Part shown: piece after piece, positions 40,830 through 50,800 of the stretch | Layout of the letters: every line of letters begins with the position of its first letter | Position numbering within the stretch: the first letter of the stretch is position 1 | Source of the DNA: Chitinophaga eiseniae | GTDB lineage: Bacteria > Bacteroidota > Bacteroidia > Chitinophagales > Chitinophagaceae | DNA length: 64,000 nucleotides | Direction: 5' to 3' | NCBI RefSeq assembly: GCF_012641265.1 | Contig: NZ_JABAHZ010000001.1 | Span: 310,001-374,000, forward strand | The notes under the pieces: generated by a model | The model's input: only the letters and a program-made list of their open reading frames with translations | Told to the model about the DNA's origin: nothing | Database searches by the model: none | Program-made: the position numbers and the translations under genes

Positions 40830-42516
40830 CCAGCCAGTTTTTGAATGTAAAGTAAACCAAAGTTCCTGTATGGCTGCTTTCCACCCGCCAATAAATGCGC
40901 TTCGCTTTTTCGAAGCGGTTGAAGATGGCTACGCGTTCTGCTATTAACTGAAGACCTTTCCCGGGAGGTTGCTGTTTTACGTCAAATCCTTTTCCATCGT
41001 CCTGGATCTTTATCAGCAGGTCGTTTCCCAGTTTTTGCAGATGGATGCCCAGGGTCAGGGGCCGGCCCTTGTACCCATGTTTCAATGCATTTTCTATAAC
41101 AGGTTGAAACAGCATCGGCAATATATCAATATCTGACAGGGTAATTCCTGGTCCAACCTCTACCAGGTAAAGGAAGGGTCGCCGGAGTTGCTCCAGGCTA
41201 ACATAGCGCTGCATGTGCTGTAAGTCCTGCTCCAATGTTACAAAGTCCCGCTCTCCGTTGTTGAGTGTATTTCGCAGCAGGCTGCCAAAACCAGAAAGAT
41301 ATTGATTGGCTTTCTCCACATGACCTTCATTCAACAATCCCTGGATGGAGCCCAAAGCATTGAATAAAAAATGAGGATTCAGCTGTGTATATAATGCCGT
41401 AACGCGGGCGCGTTGTGCCTCCAGCTGCCGTTTCTTCCACCGCTGCCGGAAGAACAGCCACAGGAGCGTGATTAGTGCCAGTATAATCACCGCTGCCAGT
41501 ATGATCACCCATGGCTGCTGGTACCAGGTGGGAGGAACGTAAAACCTCTTTACAAACACCTGGGTCGGTTTGTCTGCATATCTTACCTCCAGCTGATATC
41601 TCTTCCCGGATGCTAATCCCGCAACGAAGATCACAGGCCCGGATTTGTGCCATTTTTCATTGGTGGAACCATTTACCACCAACCGGTACTCAAAAGCGGA
41701 ATCATTCGGAATATCTTTCCTGGAACGGAATACGTATGCTGTTTTTGTATACCTGGTGAGCTGTGAACCCTTTGTATTCTTCCTGTCTGAGCGACCAGGC
41801 ATGTCGGCATAAAAATTTTCAAAATCCGCCGTTAACCACTTGTCCGGATATCCTCTGGTGTAAAAATCGCGAATAAAATTTTCCAACGTTAGATCAGGGT
41901 CATGATTATCCGTTGATACCATCAGGCAGGGAGGTGTACTCAGTGGGTCTTTTTTCAGAAAGTAGATAGCCAGGAATGGGGCTTCCTGATGTTGACGGAA
42001 TCTTATTTGGATGCTGTCGCCTTCAGATAAGCTATCAGCCACCAGGAACAAGCCTTTGCGCACAAAAATTTTAGTCGGCTTTTCCAGCGTCGCTCTGAAA
42101 GTATCTGTGTAAACGCCTGTATGTGTCACGGGGGTCCAATCAGTAATTAGCTTTCCGTTCTTAGTTACCTGGAAATACATATTGGCGGTATTAAAAACGA
42201 AAGTATCGCTGGAACATGTGTCACGGAGTGATCCCCCGGTAATATATCCGCCATTATCCAATAACTCCTTCATTCGGAATATTGCTACTTCCAGCTGCTT
42301 TCCATATACCACATAATGCAGGTCCCTGAATGGCAGATGTATGTCGAATGGCTGGTAGTTCACTTCCGTATTGAAAACAAAATTGTTGGCAATATAAATA
42401 ACAGTAGAATCATTGTAAATGATGTTGTTCGTCTGCAAGCCTTGCTGTGCACAAGTAATGCCGGTTGTCAGTAACAACGGTAATAACACCCGTAGTGTTT
42501 TCAAAAGCAATTGCAT
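40822..42516 (-). CDS. LytS-like sensor histidine kinase (His_kinase family) with large extracytoplasmic sensor
   Basis: A 564-residue protein. After a signal peptide (LLPLLLTTGITCAQQ) comes an extracytoplasmic region of about 310 residues. Its end resembles the Y_Y_Y beta domain (SAFEYRLVVNGSTNEKWHKS, then VAGLASGKRYQLEVRYADKP). One membrane helix follows (VIILAAVIILALITLLWLFF, near 335-355). The kinase has the His_kinase H-box LNPHFLFNALGSIQGLLNEG (His near 382) and the N-box in MLFQPVIENALKHGYKG. It works with the overlapping LytTR gene. The long N-terminal part contains repeated DTFRATLEKPTKIFV-like beta segments with no recognised ligand domain. Confidence 0.93.
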   Translation of the reverse strand: MQLLLKTLRVLLPLLLTTGITCAQQGLQTNNIIYNDSTVIYIANNFVFNTEVNYQPFDIHLPFRDLHYVVYGKQLEVAIFRMKELLDNGGYITGGSLRDTCSSDTFVFNTANMYFQVTKNGKLITDWTPVTHTGVYTDTFRATLEKPTKIFVRKGLFLVADSLSEGDSIQIRFRQHQEAPFLAIYFLKKDPLSTPPCLMVSTDNHDPDLTLENFIRDFYTRGYPDKWLTADFENFYADMPGRSDRKNTKGSQLTRYTKTAYVFRSRKDIPNDSAFEYRLVVNGSTNEKWHKSGPVIFVAGLASGKRYQLEVRYADKPTQVFVKRFYVPPTWYQQPWVIILAAVIILALITLLWLFFRQRWKKRQLEAQRARVTALYTQLNPHFLFNALGSIQGLLNEGHVEKANQYLSGFGSLLRNTLNNGERDFVTLEQDLQHMQRYVSLEQLRRPFLYLVEVGPGITLSDIDILPMLFQPVIENALKHGYKGRPLTLGIHLQKLGNDLLIKIQDDGKGFDVKQQPPGKGLQLIAERVAIFNRFEKAKRIYWRVESSHTGTLVYFTFKNWLDD

Positions 42517-42547
42517 TGTTGGAAATTAAATTTCTTTCCGGAGAAAA

Positions 42548-43645
42548 TTATAATGTATATTTATCGAGATTGATGTTCAGTGCAATTATGCGCCCATCCG
42601 GCCCAATTAGCACATTCTGCGGAATAAACTGGATATTGTAGTTTATCCCTGTTTCACCTTTCCATCCCACCAGGTCAGACACATGTTTCCAGTTCAGCCC
42701 ATGTTGTAAGATCGCTTTTTTCCAGTTTTCAATGTCATCGTCAAGCGAAACACCAATAATAGTAAGATTTTTGGACTGGTTGGTATCACGGAACTTTTTT
42801 ACGAGGGGTATCTGTTGCAGACAGGGACCACACCAGGAAGCCCAGAAGTCCAGCAACACATAACGGCCACGGCAGTCCTTCAGTGCTATTATTTTTCCTG
42901 ACGTATCCCTTGCCGTCAGTTCTGGCGCTATAGCTCCCGGATGTATCGCTTCCCTGCTGTTAATGCGCTTGTATAATGCTTTACCTTCAGCACTGGTTTG
43001 CAGCTTTGGTGAGAGCCCGGTATACATCGCCTGCAGATTTTCCAGGGTAAGGTCATTGAATAGGGAGTAGGAAAGTTTTACCAGGGATATATATGCGCGC
43101 GGATGAAGTGTTACCCAGTTCTTTTCAATCTCAACTACCTGGCGTTGCAGTCTTTTGAGCGTATCACTGATGGCAGCAAATGTGCTGTCCGGGTGAAGAG
43201 CGGTAAGGCTGTCTCTGTAGCGATACCAGGCAAAAAGTGTGCGCTCGGCACTGCCTGTCAGAATTCGCAATTCCTGCCAATCTGCGTTACTCTGCGAGTT
43301 GGTTAGTACCGCATTCCCTTTATCGTGCCAACGCTTCCCCTTAAGCGTCAGCTTCATATGATGTCCCTCGAGATAAACCTGGGTCATTGCACGTGGTTCA
43401 CCAGACGTAAATACGGAAAATAGAAGGCCTGGCGTATTCAGTTGGCCTTTAAAAGTAAAATGACCATCAACAACCCGTGTTGAATCGGATATTTTCGGGT
43501 TCAATCCCGACCAGTCCACGCCATAGATATGAATATAGGAACCGTTGAAAATGGTGTCTGTCTCACCTTGCAGCGTAAATGCCCCCTGGGCAAAGGTATA
43601 GCAACGAATAAAGCAGGTGAGGAACAATAACAGGATCAGTCGCAT
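42548..43645 (-). CDS. TlpA/ResA-like thioredoxin-fold protein with DUF4369-like N-terminus
   Basis: A 365-residue exported protein (signal IRCYTFAQG). The N-terminal 100 residues follow the DUF4369 pattern (FTLQGETDTIFNGSYIHIYG, then GHFTFKGQL and YLEGHHMKLTLKG). The C-terminal thioredoxin domain (about 240-365) carries the redox motif WCGPC in LLDFWASWCGPCLQQIPLVK near residue 271, with the later cis-Pro region in NIQFIPQNVLIGPDG. Such proteins reduce disulfides in the periplasm of Bacteroidota. It lies 31 bp upstream of the kinase gene on the same strand and may be co-transcribed. Confidence 0.92.
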   Translation of the reverse strand: MRLILLLFLTCFIRCYTFAQGAFTLQGETDTIFNGSYIHIYGVDWSGLNPKISDSTRVVDGHFTFKGQLNTPGLLFSVFTSGEPRAMTQVYLEGHHMKLTLKGKRWHDKGNAVLTNSQSNADWQELRILTGSAERTLFAWYRYRDSLTALHPDSTFAAISDTLKRLQRQVVEIEKNWVTLHPRAYISLVKLSYSLFNDLTLENLQAMYTGLSPKLQTSAEGKALYKRINSREAIHPGAIAPELTARDTSGKIIALKDCRGRYVLLDFWASWCGPCLQQIPLVKKFRDTNQSKNLTIIGVSLDDDIENWKKAILQHGLNWKHVSDLVGWKGETGINYNIQFIPQNVLIGPDGRIIALNINLDKYTL

Positions 43646-43753
43646 AGAATATGTTTTATATCACAAAAATGAAATGGGTGACTGATAGTTGGGTTTTACT
43701 TCTTGTATTGGGTGGGTTTCATCCTGAATTTAACAGATAACTGACTAAAGCAT

Positions 43754-43790
43754 AAAAGGACGCCTCCATTATTTTGAGACGTCCCCTTTT
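43754..43790. other. Imperfect hairpin in a divergent intergenic region
   Basis: AAAAGGACG-CTC and GAG-CGTCC-CTTTT pair with small bulges. It resembles a terminator but lies between two divergent genes (43645 minus and 43901 plus), where neither would need one. It may be a leader structure or a relic. Confidence 0.4.
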
Positions 43791-43900
43791 ACATTTCCGG
43801 GGAAACGGAATCACCCTGGTATCAGAAATTGGTTGTAATCATCCAGGACCTGCGGCCGTTTTTTTTATTCATCTCATTTATGATAACTTTATCATCAGTC

Positions 43901-44401
43901 ATGGATACACCACTCATCGATAAAGTATTACCACTCGAACGTTTCGACGGCAAAGGCGGTTGGACATTTATACGCCTGCCGGACCTGCCCAAAGGCCAGG
44001 GCTATTTCGGCATGCGTAAAGTCCGCGGGTTCATTGATCAATATGAATTGCCGGTCAGCAACCTGATGCCCCTCAAAAAGGGCGTGATGATGTTGCCTGT
44101 AAAAGCTGCCATCCGCAAGCAGATCAGGAAAGAAGCGGGCGAACAGGTGCGATTGATATTATTTCCTGTAGGCCAACAAACAAAAGAAGTTATACCGGCC
44201 GATTTTCTCGAGTGCCTGCAGGACGAACCTGAAGCCTTGCGCAATTTCCGGGCTTCCTCACCGGAGGAACAGGAAAAATGCCTGCAATGGATGATGGAGG
44301 TAACCGTGCCGGAAGCGAGGATACAACGCATGGCCGATACTATTAATCACCTGGCAGCGGGGAGAAGTTACCTGGGCACTAAAAGTAAACAAGGCCGGTA
44401 A
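43901..44401 (+). CDS. YdeI/OmpD-associated family protein (DUF1905 + bacteriocin-protection domain)
   Basis: A 166-residue protein. ATG 43901 (MDTPLIDKVLPLERFDGKGG) is preferred over an upstream start that would add a poorly conserved hydrophobic stretch. The N-terminal DUF1905 barrel has GGWTFIRLPDLPKGQGYFGM, then KVRGFIDQYELPVSNLMPLK and GVMMLPVKAAIRKQIRKEAG. The C-terminal helix set (DFLECLQDEPEALRNFRASS, then EEQEKCLQWM) is the YdeI-type domain. Function is poorly known; relatives are linked with resistance to antimicrobial peptides. The gene is monocistronic and convergent with the metal efflux operon. Confidence 0.87.
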   Translation: MDTPLIDKVLPLERFDGKGGWTFIRLPDLPKGQGYFGMRKVRGFIDQYELPVSNLMPLKKGVMMLPVKAAIRKQIRKEAGEQVRLILFPVGQQTKEVIPADFLECLQDEPEALRNFRASSPEEQEKCLQWMMEVTVPEARIQRMADTINHLAAGRSYLGTKSKQGR

Positions 44402-44440
44402 GGTTTACTTACAAGCCTTATTTGTTATAGCGATAAACAT

Positions 44441-46495
44441 CTATTTTTGTCCCCATTTATAGGCCAGCAAACGTAAAGCATTAAATACCACCACGAGCGT
44501 AGACCCTTCATGCGCTATCACGGCGGGGCCGATAGAAGCAATACCCAAAATTGTGAGCGGTATCAAAATAGCTACTACGCCCAGGCTAATCACGAGGTTC
44601 TGGCGAATGATCTTCCGTGCTTTCCGGCTCAATCCTATGGCAAATGGCAGCAGCGACAGCTTATCACCCATCAGGGCAATATCGGCTGTTTCCAATGCTA
44701 CATCGCTTCCGGCGGCGCCCATAGCTATGCCTACCGTGCTTTTGGCCATTGCAGGTGCATCGTTTACACCATCGCCTACCATGGCAATCTTGCTTTCATC
44801 TTTGGTGAGCTGTTGGATAACGGCTACTTTCTGCTCGGGAAGGAGACCGGCATATACATCTGTTACGCCCACTTCCGCGGCTACCGCTTTGGCTACTTCT
44901 TCATTATCGCCGGTGAGCATGGCCATGCGGCGGATACCAGCCGCCTTCAGCTCAGCTAATGCCTGTTTGGCTTCTGCCCGCGGCGTATCCATCACGGCAA
45001 TGATACCAATGTACTCCTGGTTTCTGCGTACGAGCATGGTGGTATTTCCTTCTTTCTCTGAAGTGGTTACCTGTGCAGCAATGTCATCATCAGGCTGCGC
45101 ATGGTCGAGCGATTTGAAAAGGGCCATGTTACCCATATAGATATCATCGGCTCCCAGGGCAGCTTTGATGCCTTTGCCCAGCACGGCTTCCATATCATGC
45201 GCAGCGGGAATGGATTCATTTTTTAATCGCTCCCGGCCACCTTTTGAAATAGCTTTGGCCAGCGGGTGGTCGCTCAGCGACTCTACCGCTACTACGATCT
45301 TCAACAGCTCGTTCTCTGTCATGCCTGCGAGCGGGATGATTTTGGTGAGCTTTGGCCTGCCTTCTGTCAGCGTACCGGTTTTGTCGAATGCTAATACTTC
45401 CAGTGCCCCCAGATCTTCCAGCGGTCCGCCGCCTTTGATCAGTACACCGGCTCTGGCGGCCCGCGCCACGCCGCTCAATACGGCACTGGGAGTGGAAATA
45501 GCCAGTGCGCAAGGGCTGGCGGCTACGAGTACCGACATCGCGCGGTAGAAACTTTTGCTGAATGGTTCGTCTATTACCAGGAAGGCAAAGCATAATAGCG
45601 TAACGATGAGGATGACCGCCGGCACAAAGTATTTTTCAAACCGGTCAGTAAAGAGTTGGGTAGGCGATTTCTGCGACTGTGTTTCATTCACCAGCTTAAT
45701 CAACCTGGATAAGGTGGAGTCGTTCGCGGCCTTCGTTACCTTTACTTCCAGCAACTCATTTCCGTTGATAGTGCCGGCAAATACCTTGTAGGCGGCATCG
45801 AGCGATGCAGCTTTGTCCACCGCTATTTCGGGGTCATCTACTGCTTTCTTGTCTACCGGCATACTTTCGCCGGTAATAGGCGCCTGGTTCACGCTACTAT
45901 TACCTTTCACCACAATGCCATCCGCCGAAATTTTAGTATTGGGTTTTATTACGATCACATCTCCGGGAATGAGATCCGTGATGGGTACTTCCCGGGTGCT
46001 GCCGTTCTCTTTCCGGAAGGCGGTACGAGGCGCCAGTTCCGACAAGGCCGCGATAGATTTCTTAGCGCGCTCCATGGCAAAATGTTCCAGCGCATGACCA
46101 AGACTGAACAGGAATAATAACAAGGCGCCTTCTGCCCAGCTACCAAGAATACCGGCGCCGGCAGCAGCTACCAGCATGAGAAAATCGATCTCAAATTTTC
46201 CCTTCGCAATTGTTTGCACCGCCTCTCTGGCGGTGTAAAATCCGCCAAAGAAATAGGCCGCTATATAAAGTACCAGGGAAACAGTGGATGGCACCAGTTC
46301 CAGGTAAGACAAGCCAAACCCAATACCCAGCAATGCGCCACAGAGTAAACTGAAGATGAGCTCTGCGTGTTTGCCCAACAGCCCTCCATGAGCATGTGTG
46401 GTTTCTGTCTCCGTATGATCATCATGATCATTATGATTGGTGGTTTCCGGCAACCGCACCGGCGCTGTTTTGGAAGCAGACGTTGTAGTACTCAT
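44441..46495 (-). CDS. P1B-type heavy-metal ATPase (Zn/Cd/Co class)
   Basis: A 684-residue protein with a His/Asp-rich cytoplasmic N-terminus (NHNDHDDHTETETTHAHGG) in place of a CxxC metal-binding domain. The transmembrane metal site is SPCALAISTP near residue 327. The phosphorylation motif is DKTGTLTEG near 372, with the SDHPLAKAI nucleotide-site signature and the hinge VGDGVNDAPAMA. It lacks the second Cys of a Cu-type CPC and reads PCA followed by S/T, which with the HP signature fits the ZntA/CadA-like divalent group. It is the last gene of the metal-efflux operon, 42 bp after CzcB. Metal specificity is inferred. Confidence 0.93.
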   Translation of the reverse strand: MSTTTSASKTAPVRLPETTNHNDHDDHTETETTHAHGGLLGKHAELIFSLLCGALLGIGFGLSYLELVPSTVSLVLYIAAYFFGGFYTAREAVQTIAKGKFEIDFLMLVAAAGAGILGSWAEGALLLFLFSLGHALEHFAMERAKKSIAALSELAPRTAFRKENGSTREVPITDLIPGDVIVIKPNTKISADGIVVKGNSSVNQAPITGESMPVDKKAVDDPEIAVDKAASLDAAYKVFAGTINGNELLEVKVTKAANDSTLSRLIKLVNETQSQKSPTQLFTDRFEKYFVPAVILIVTLLCFAFLVIDEPFSKSFYRAMSVLVAASPCALAISTPSAVLSGVARAARAGVLIKGGGPLEDLGALEVLAFDKTGTLTEGRPKLTKIIPLAGMTENELLKIVVAVESLSDHPLAKAISKGGRERLKNESIPAAHDMEAVLGKGIKAALGADDIYMGNMALFKSLDHAQPDDDIAAQVTTSEKEGNTTMLVRRNQEYIGIIAVMDTPRAEAKQALAELKAAGIRRMAMLTGDNEEVAKAVAAEVGVTDVYAGLLPEQKVAVIQQLTKDESKIAMVGDGVNDAPAMAKSTVGIAMGAAGSDVALETADIALMGDKLSLLPFAIGLSRKARKIIRQNLVISLGVVAILIPLTILGIASIGPAVIAHEGSTLVVVFNALRLLAYKWGQK

Positions 46496-46537
46496 AGAAA
46501 GTTTATTTATAGTTAGAACGTCCGGATGGCCATGAAC

Positions 46538-47842
46538 TTAGTGTTCATGGCTTTCCCCGGCATTTGTCATTTTTGCTAATACAAAAAAGGCACCTTTTAC
46601 CACAATTTTTGAAGCGGCAGGTATTTCCTTCAGTAAAGTAATCTCCGTATACCCGACATCGGTAGTACCTTTCACTACCGGCACTTTTTCAAAGGTAACG
46701 CCCGTACCCTGACTCGCAGCTGGGGACTCTTTTTCTTTATGATCATGTGGCTCCCCGGCGCTGTGGTCGTGGCCGGCTTCACTCTCCTGGTGATGCTCTG
46801 CTTCGGCATGCTCATCGGTCGCCATGAAAACATAATCCCTGCCCTGATAGTTCACGATGGCTTCCGTTGGAATAGCCTTTACCGTTGCTTTCTGCAGACT
46901 GATGATGGCCGTGATATTCATACCATCTATCAGACCAGTTTTGTCGCCTTTTACTTTTGCATGAACGGTTACTGCTTTGGATTCGCCTTCGAAGGTGGAT
47001 CCCAGCGAAAAGATCTCTGCATCATACTCCTTCCCGGGATTATTGGTAAGGGTAAAATGGATGGTCTGTCCTTCTTTCAATTTAGAAAGGTCTTTTTCAT
47101 ACACAAATAAATCCAGGTGCAGCTGGCTGTTGTCTACGATATCTGCGATAGGGGAGGTCAGGTCCACATAACTACCTATCTGCACGGCTACATTACTGAC
47201 TACACCATTGATAGGACTGCGAACAGATATGTCTGCGATGAGCCTGCCGTTGGATAGTTGATCCGGGTTAATACCCATCATCCTGATTTGCTGGCCGAGG
47301 GTAGACCTTTGTGTTTGCAGCGTTTTATATTCCGTTTCTGCGGCCTGGAGGTTTTTCAGGGCGCCGGCGTTGCCTGCGGTCAGTTCCCGCTGCCGCGTCA
47401 CTTCCTGTTCAGCGAGCTTTAGCCGGGTCATTACGGCCAGGTACTCACTTTGGGATTGTACAAAAGAAGGGTTGCTGATGGTAGCAATCACTTGTCCCTT
47501 TTTTACGGTGTTACCCGGTTGGATCAGCAGTGTACGGATTACGCCGCTGTAAAGCGAATTGATGGTTGCTTTATTCTGATTGGGAACACGTAATGTACCA
47601 TTGGTTTTGAGAGAGAAGCTAAGCTGCTTTGTTTCTATTGCGCCGGTACTGATGCCAATACTTTTGATTTGCTCCGGAGAAAACGTAACCGTATTGGGAT
47701 TTTCATGTTCCTCTTTATGGCCGCCTTCACCATTGGCTGTGGCTTCCTCTCCGGCAGTGCCTTTGCCGGGGCCGGATCCGGAGCATGCGGTTAGCCAGAG
47801 GGCGCCTGCACATAAGGTAGTGATGATAATTTTCCTGCTCAT
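46538..47842 (-). CDS. czcB: CzcB-like RND periplasmic adaptor with His-rich metal-binding insert
   Basis: A 434-residue lipoprotein. ATG 47842 (MSRKIIITTLCAGALWLTAC) is preferred over an upstream TTG; the lipobox is LTAC. Residues 40-330 follow the membrane-fusion pattern: a beta strand NTVTFSPEQIKSIGISTGAI, the barrel-sandwich around KGQVIATISNPSFVQSQSEY, an alpha hairpin, and ADISVRSPINGVVSNVAVQI. A His-rich loop (DEHAEAEHHQESEAGHDHSA, about 345-365) probably binds divalent metal. It lies between the CzcA-CzcC fusion and the P-type ATPase. It is expected to bridge the inner-membrane pump and the outer-membrane channel. Confidence 0.92.
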   Translation of the reverse strand: MSRKIIITTLCAGALWLTACSGSGPGKGTAGEEATANGEGGHKEEHENPNTVTFSPEQIKSIGISTGAIETKQLSFSLKTNGTLRVPNQNKATINSLYSGVIRTLLIQPGNTVKKGQVIATISNPSFVQSQSEYLAVMTRLKLAEQEVTRQRELTAGNAGALKNLQAAETEYKTLQTQRSTLGQQIRMMGINPDQLSNGRLIADISVRSPINGVVSNVAVQIGSYVDLTSPIADIVDNSQLHLDLFVYEKDLSKLKEGQTIHFTLTNNPGKEYDAEIFSLGSTFEGESKAVTVHAKVKGDKTGLIDGMNITAIISLQKATVKAIPTEAIVNYQGRDYVFMATDEHAEAEHHQESEAGHDHSAGEPHDHKEKESPAASQGTGVTFEKVPVVKGTTDVGYTEITLLKEIPAASKIVVKGAFFVLAKMTNAGESHEH

Positions 47843-47863
47843 TTTATACAAGGCTTAAATAAT

Positions 47864-50800
47864 TTATAGATTGTTGAAATAGTTATGTTGAATAACGGCC
47901 TGGTTATATGCATTCAGCACGTCCAGGTAGTTTTGCCGGATGGTGATGGCTTGTGTCAGGAATTGCGACAGCTCCGCGAAACTGATCTCGCCGGAGCGAT
48001 AGGCCAGTGTAGCCGCTTTGATGATCTCCTGTGCCTGTTTGAGGCCGGAGCTTTCATAAAACTGAAGCATGCGGTTATTCTTTTCCACCTCTTTCGTCAT
48101 TTGCGATTGCTGCGTGCTAAATACCTGTTTATTATATTCCAGTTGTTGCTGTTGCACATCTGCTTCCGCCCGGGCGGCTTTTACCTTATTGCGATATGCG
48201 CCGAGACCAAACAAAGGAACGGACGCGGTTACGGAAAAACCGCTGTAAGGGTCTGTGGCGCCATATAGCCGCTGGCTAAAGAACCTGCCGGAAAATTCAG
48301 GCCGGTTCTCATTTTTGATCACCGACACGTTTGCCGAAGCAATGTTCACGTTCTGTTGTTGCAGGGCCAGTGCGGGATGCAGGCTATCGGTAGCAGGACC
48401 GGTAAAAGTAAACCCGAGTTTTTCCAGCGGTGCACCCAATGGCAGGATAGCATCTCTCGTATTCAATAACTGTTTTAATGACTGCTGCTGGATGGTGATG
48501 TCATCTTTCAGCTGTTCCAGTTGTGCCCGCAGTTCCCTTTGCCTGGCCTGGGCGGAGATGCTGTCGAGCCCCGGATTTTCGCCTGCCTTTACCCGCAACA
48601 CTGCAGCTGCCGTTAAAGACTGGTAGATGCTATCGAGCTGCCGATAGAGACTGGCTTTATCATCGAGGTACCAGAGCTGGTAGTAAACCTGCCGGATATC
48701 TTTCTTAATGGATACATTTAGCATGGTACTATTCACCTGGTAATACCTGGCCTGTTCTGTATAAAGTTTCTTCTGCGCCTTGTAGAGCCCGGGCCAAGCC
48801 ACGGCTTGGGAAAGACCCACTTTTAAGATGCCGGTGTGATCGCTGGGACGGAGGTCTTCGTTTTCTGCAAATACACCGGTCTTCGGTAACATGCCGGCTG
48901 AATGGATCTGTATATTGGTTCTTTTTTCCTGCGCCTTGTTGATGTTGTATTGGAGATTCTGTTGCGCCATGGATAATACATCGTTAACGCCCATACGTTT
49001 TTCCGGAACTTCCTGTGCCACTACGGCCCGGGGGAATAAGAGGCACCCAAGTAATGCTACTGCGGCGGCTGCGGGCGGGAATTTCCGCTTAAAATCAGTA
49101 TTGAAGAGGATATACAACAACGGCAGCACTACCAGCGTCAGGAAGGTGGCGGTGATCAGTCCCCCGATTACCACGGTGGCCAGTGGCCGTTGCACTTCTG
49201 CACCGGCGCCTCTCGACAAGGCCATGGGCAGGAAGCCGAAAGACGCTACGGTGGCTGTCATCAGCACAGGGCGTAGCCTGATCTTCGTACCTTCGATGAC
49301 ACGTTTTATGAGATCGCCGATGCCATCTTTTTCCAGCTGATTGAAGGTGCTGATCAGCACAATCCCGTTTAATACGGCTACGCCAAACAAGGCGATGAAG
49401 CCTACGCCCGCGGATATACTGAAAGGCATGCCTCTCAGCAGCAAGGCGAAAACGCCGCCAATGGCGCTCATAGGGATAGCGGTAAAGATAAGCACCGACT
49501 CTTTAATGGAGCGGAAGGTAAAGTACAACAGCAGGAATATCAACGCCAACGCTACCGGTACGGCGATCATTAATCGTGCAGACGCCTGCTGCAGGTTCTC
49601 AAAAGTACCGCCATAGGTGTAGTAATAGCCGGATGGCAGCAACCTGGCAGCGGTGAGTTTTTGCTGTATGTCCTTTACCACACTCTGTACATCCCTGTTT
49701 TTAACGTTAAAACCAACTACAATGCGGCGACGGCCATCTTCACGACTTATCTGTGCAGGTCCTTCCCGGAAGGAGATATCAGCCAGCTGGGAAAGCGGGA
49801 TCTGGTTACCATCGGATAAGGCCACAAACAGGTCGCGCACATCATCGATAGAGGAGCGGCTGGCGCTGTCGAGCCTGACCACCATATCAAATTTGCGTTC
49901 GTTTTCAAACACAACGCCGGCGGCCTCGCCAGCGAATGCCGTCCTTACCGTGCGGTTGATGTCTTCTATGTTCATACCGTAAGCAGCTATCTTGGCACGA
50001 TCGTATTGTACGGTGATTTGAGGCAGCCCGGTAGTTCTTTCGATCTGTGGTTCTGTAGCCCCTTTTACCGACTGTACCACCGCTGCCACCCTGGGGGCCA
50101 GCGATGCCAGTGTATCTATATTTTCACCAAAAATCTTAATGGCTACATCCTGTCGTACGCCGGTCATCAGCTCGTTGAAACGCATCTGTATCGGCTGGTT
50201 GGCTTCAAAGAAAACACCGGGTATCACTTCCAGTTTTTCCATGATAGCATCTGCCAGTTCGTTGTAAGTCCTGGCGGTAGTCCATTCCGATTTCGGTTTC
50301 AGCAGTACCATCAGGTCGGTAGCCTCTGGTGGCATAGGGTCTGTGGGCACTTCCGCGCTACCGGTTTTGCCTACCACCATCTTTACTTCCGGGAAGGTGC
50401 GTATAATACGGCTCGCCTGCATAGAGGTTTCAATGCTCTGCGACAAAGACGTTCCCTGCGGGAGAATGCAGTGAAAAGCGAAATCGCCTTCTTCCAGCTG
50501 CGGGATAAACTCGCCGCCCATGCGGCCAAACAACAATACGGCTATACCAAAGATGGCGACGGTAACACCCACCACGGCCACTTTAAAGCGGATGGCCCAG
50601 TTCAGTACCGGCGCATATAGCCGGTGAAAGAAATCCATGATCTTGTCGGATAAATTCTTTTTATGCGATACTTTTTTGGGTAGTACCAGCGCGCTCACCA
50701 TGGGAATATAGGTAAGCGAGAGCAAAAGGGCGCCCAGTATGGCGAAGGCCACAGTCTGCGCCATGGGCTTGAACATTTTGCCTTCGATGCCAACCAGCGT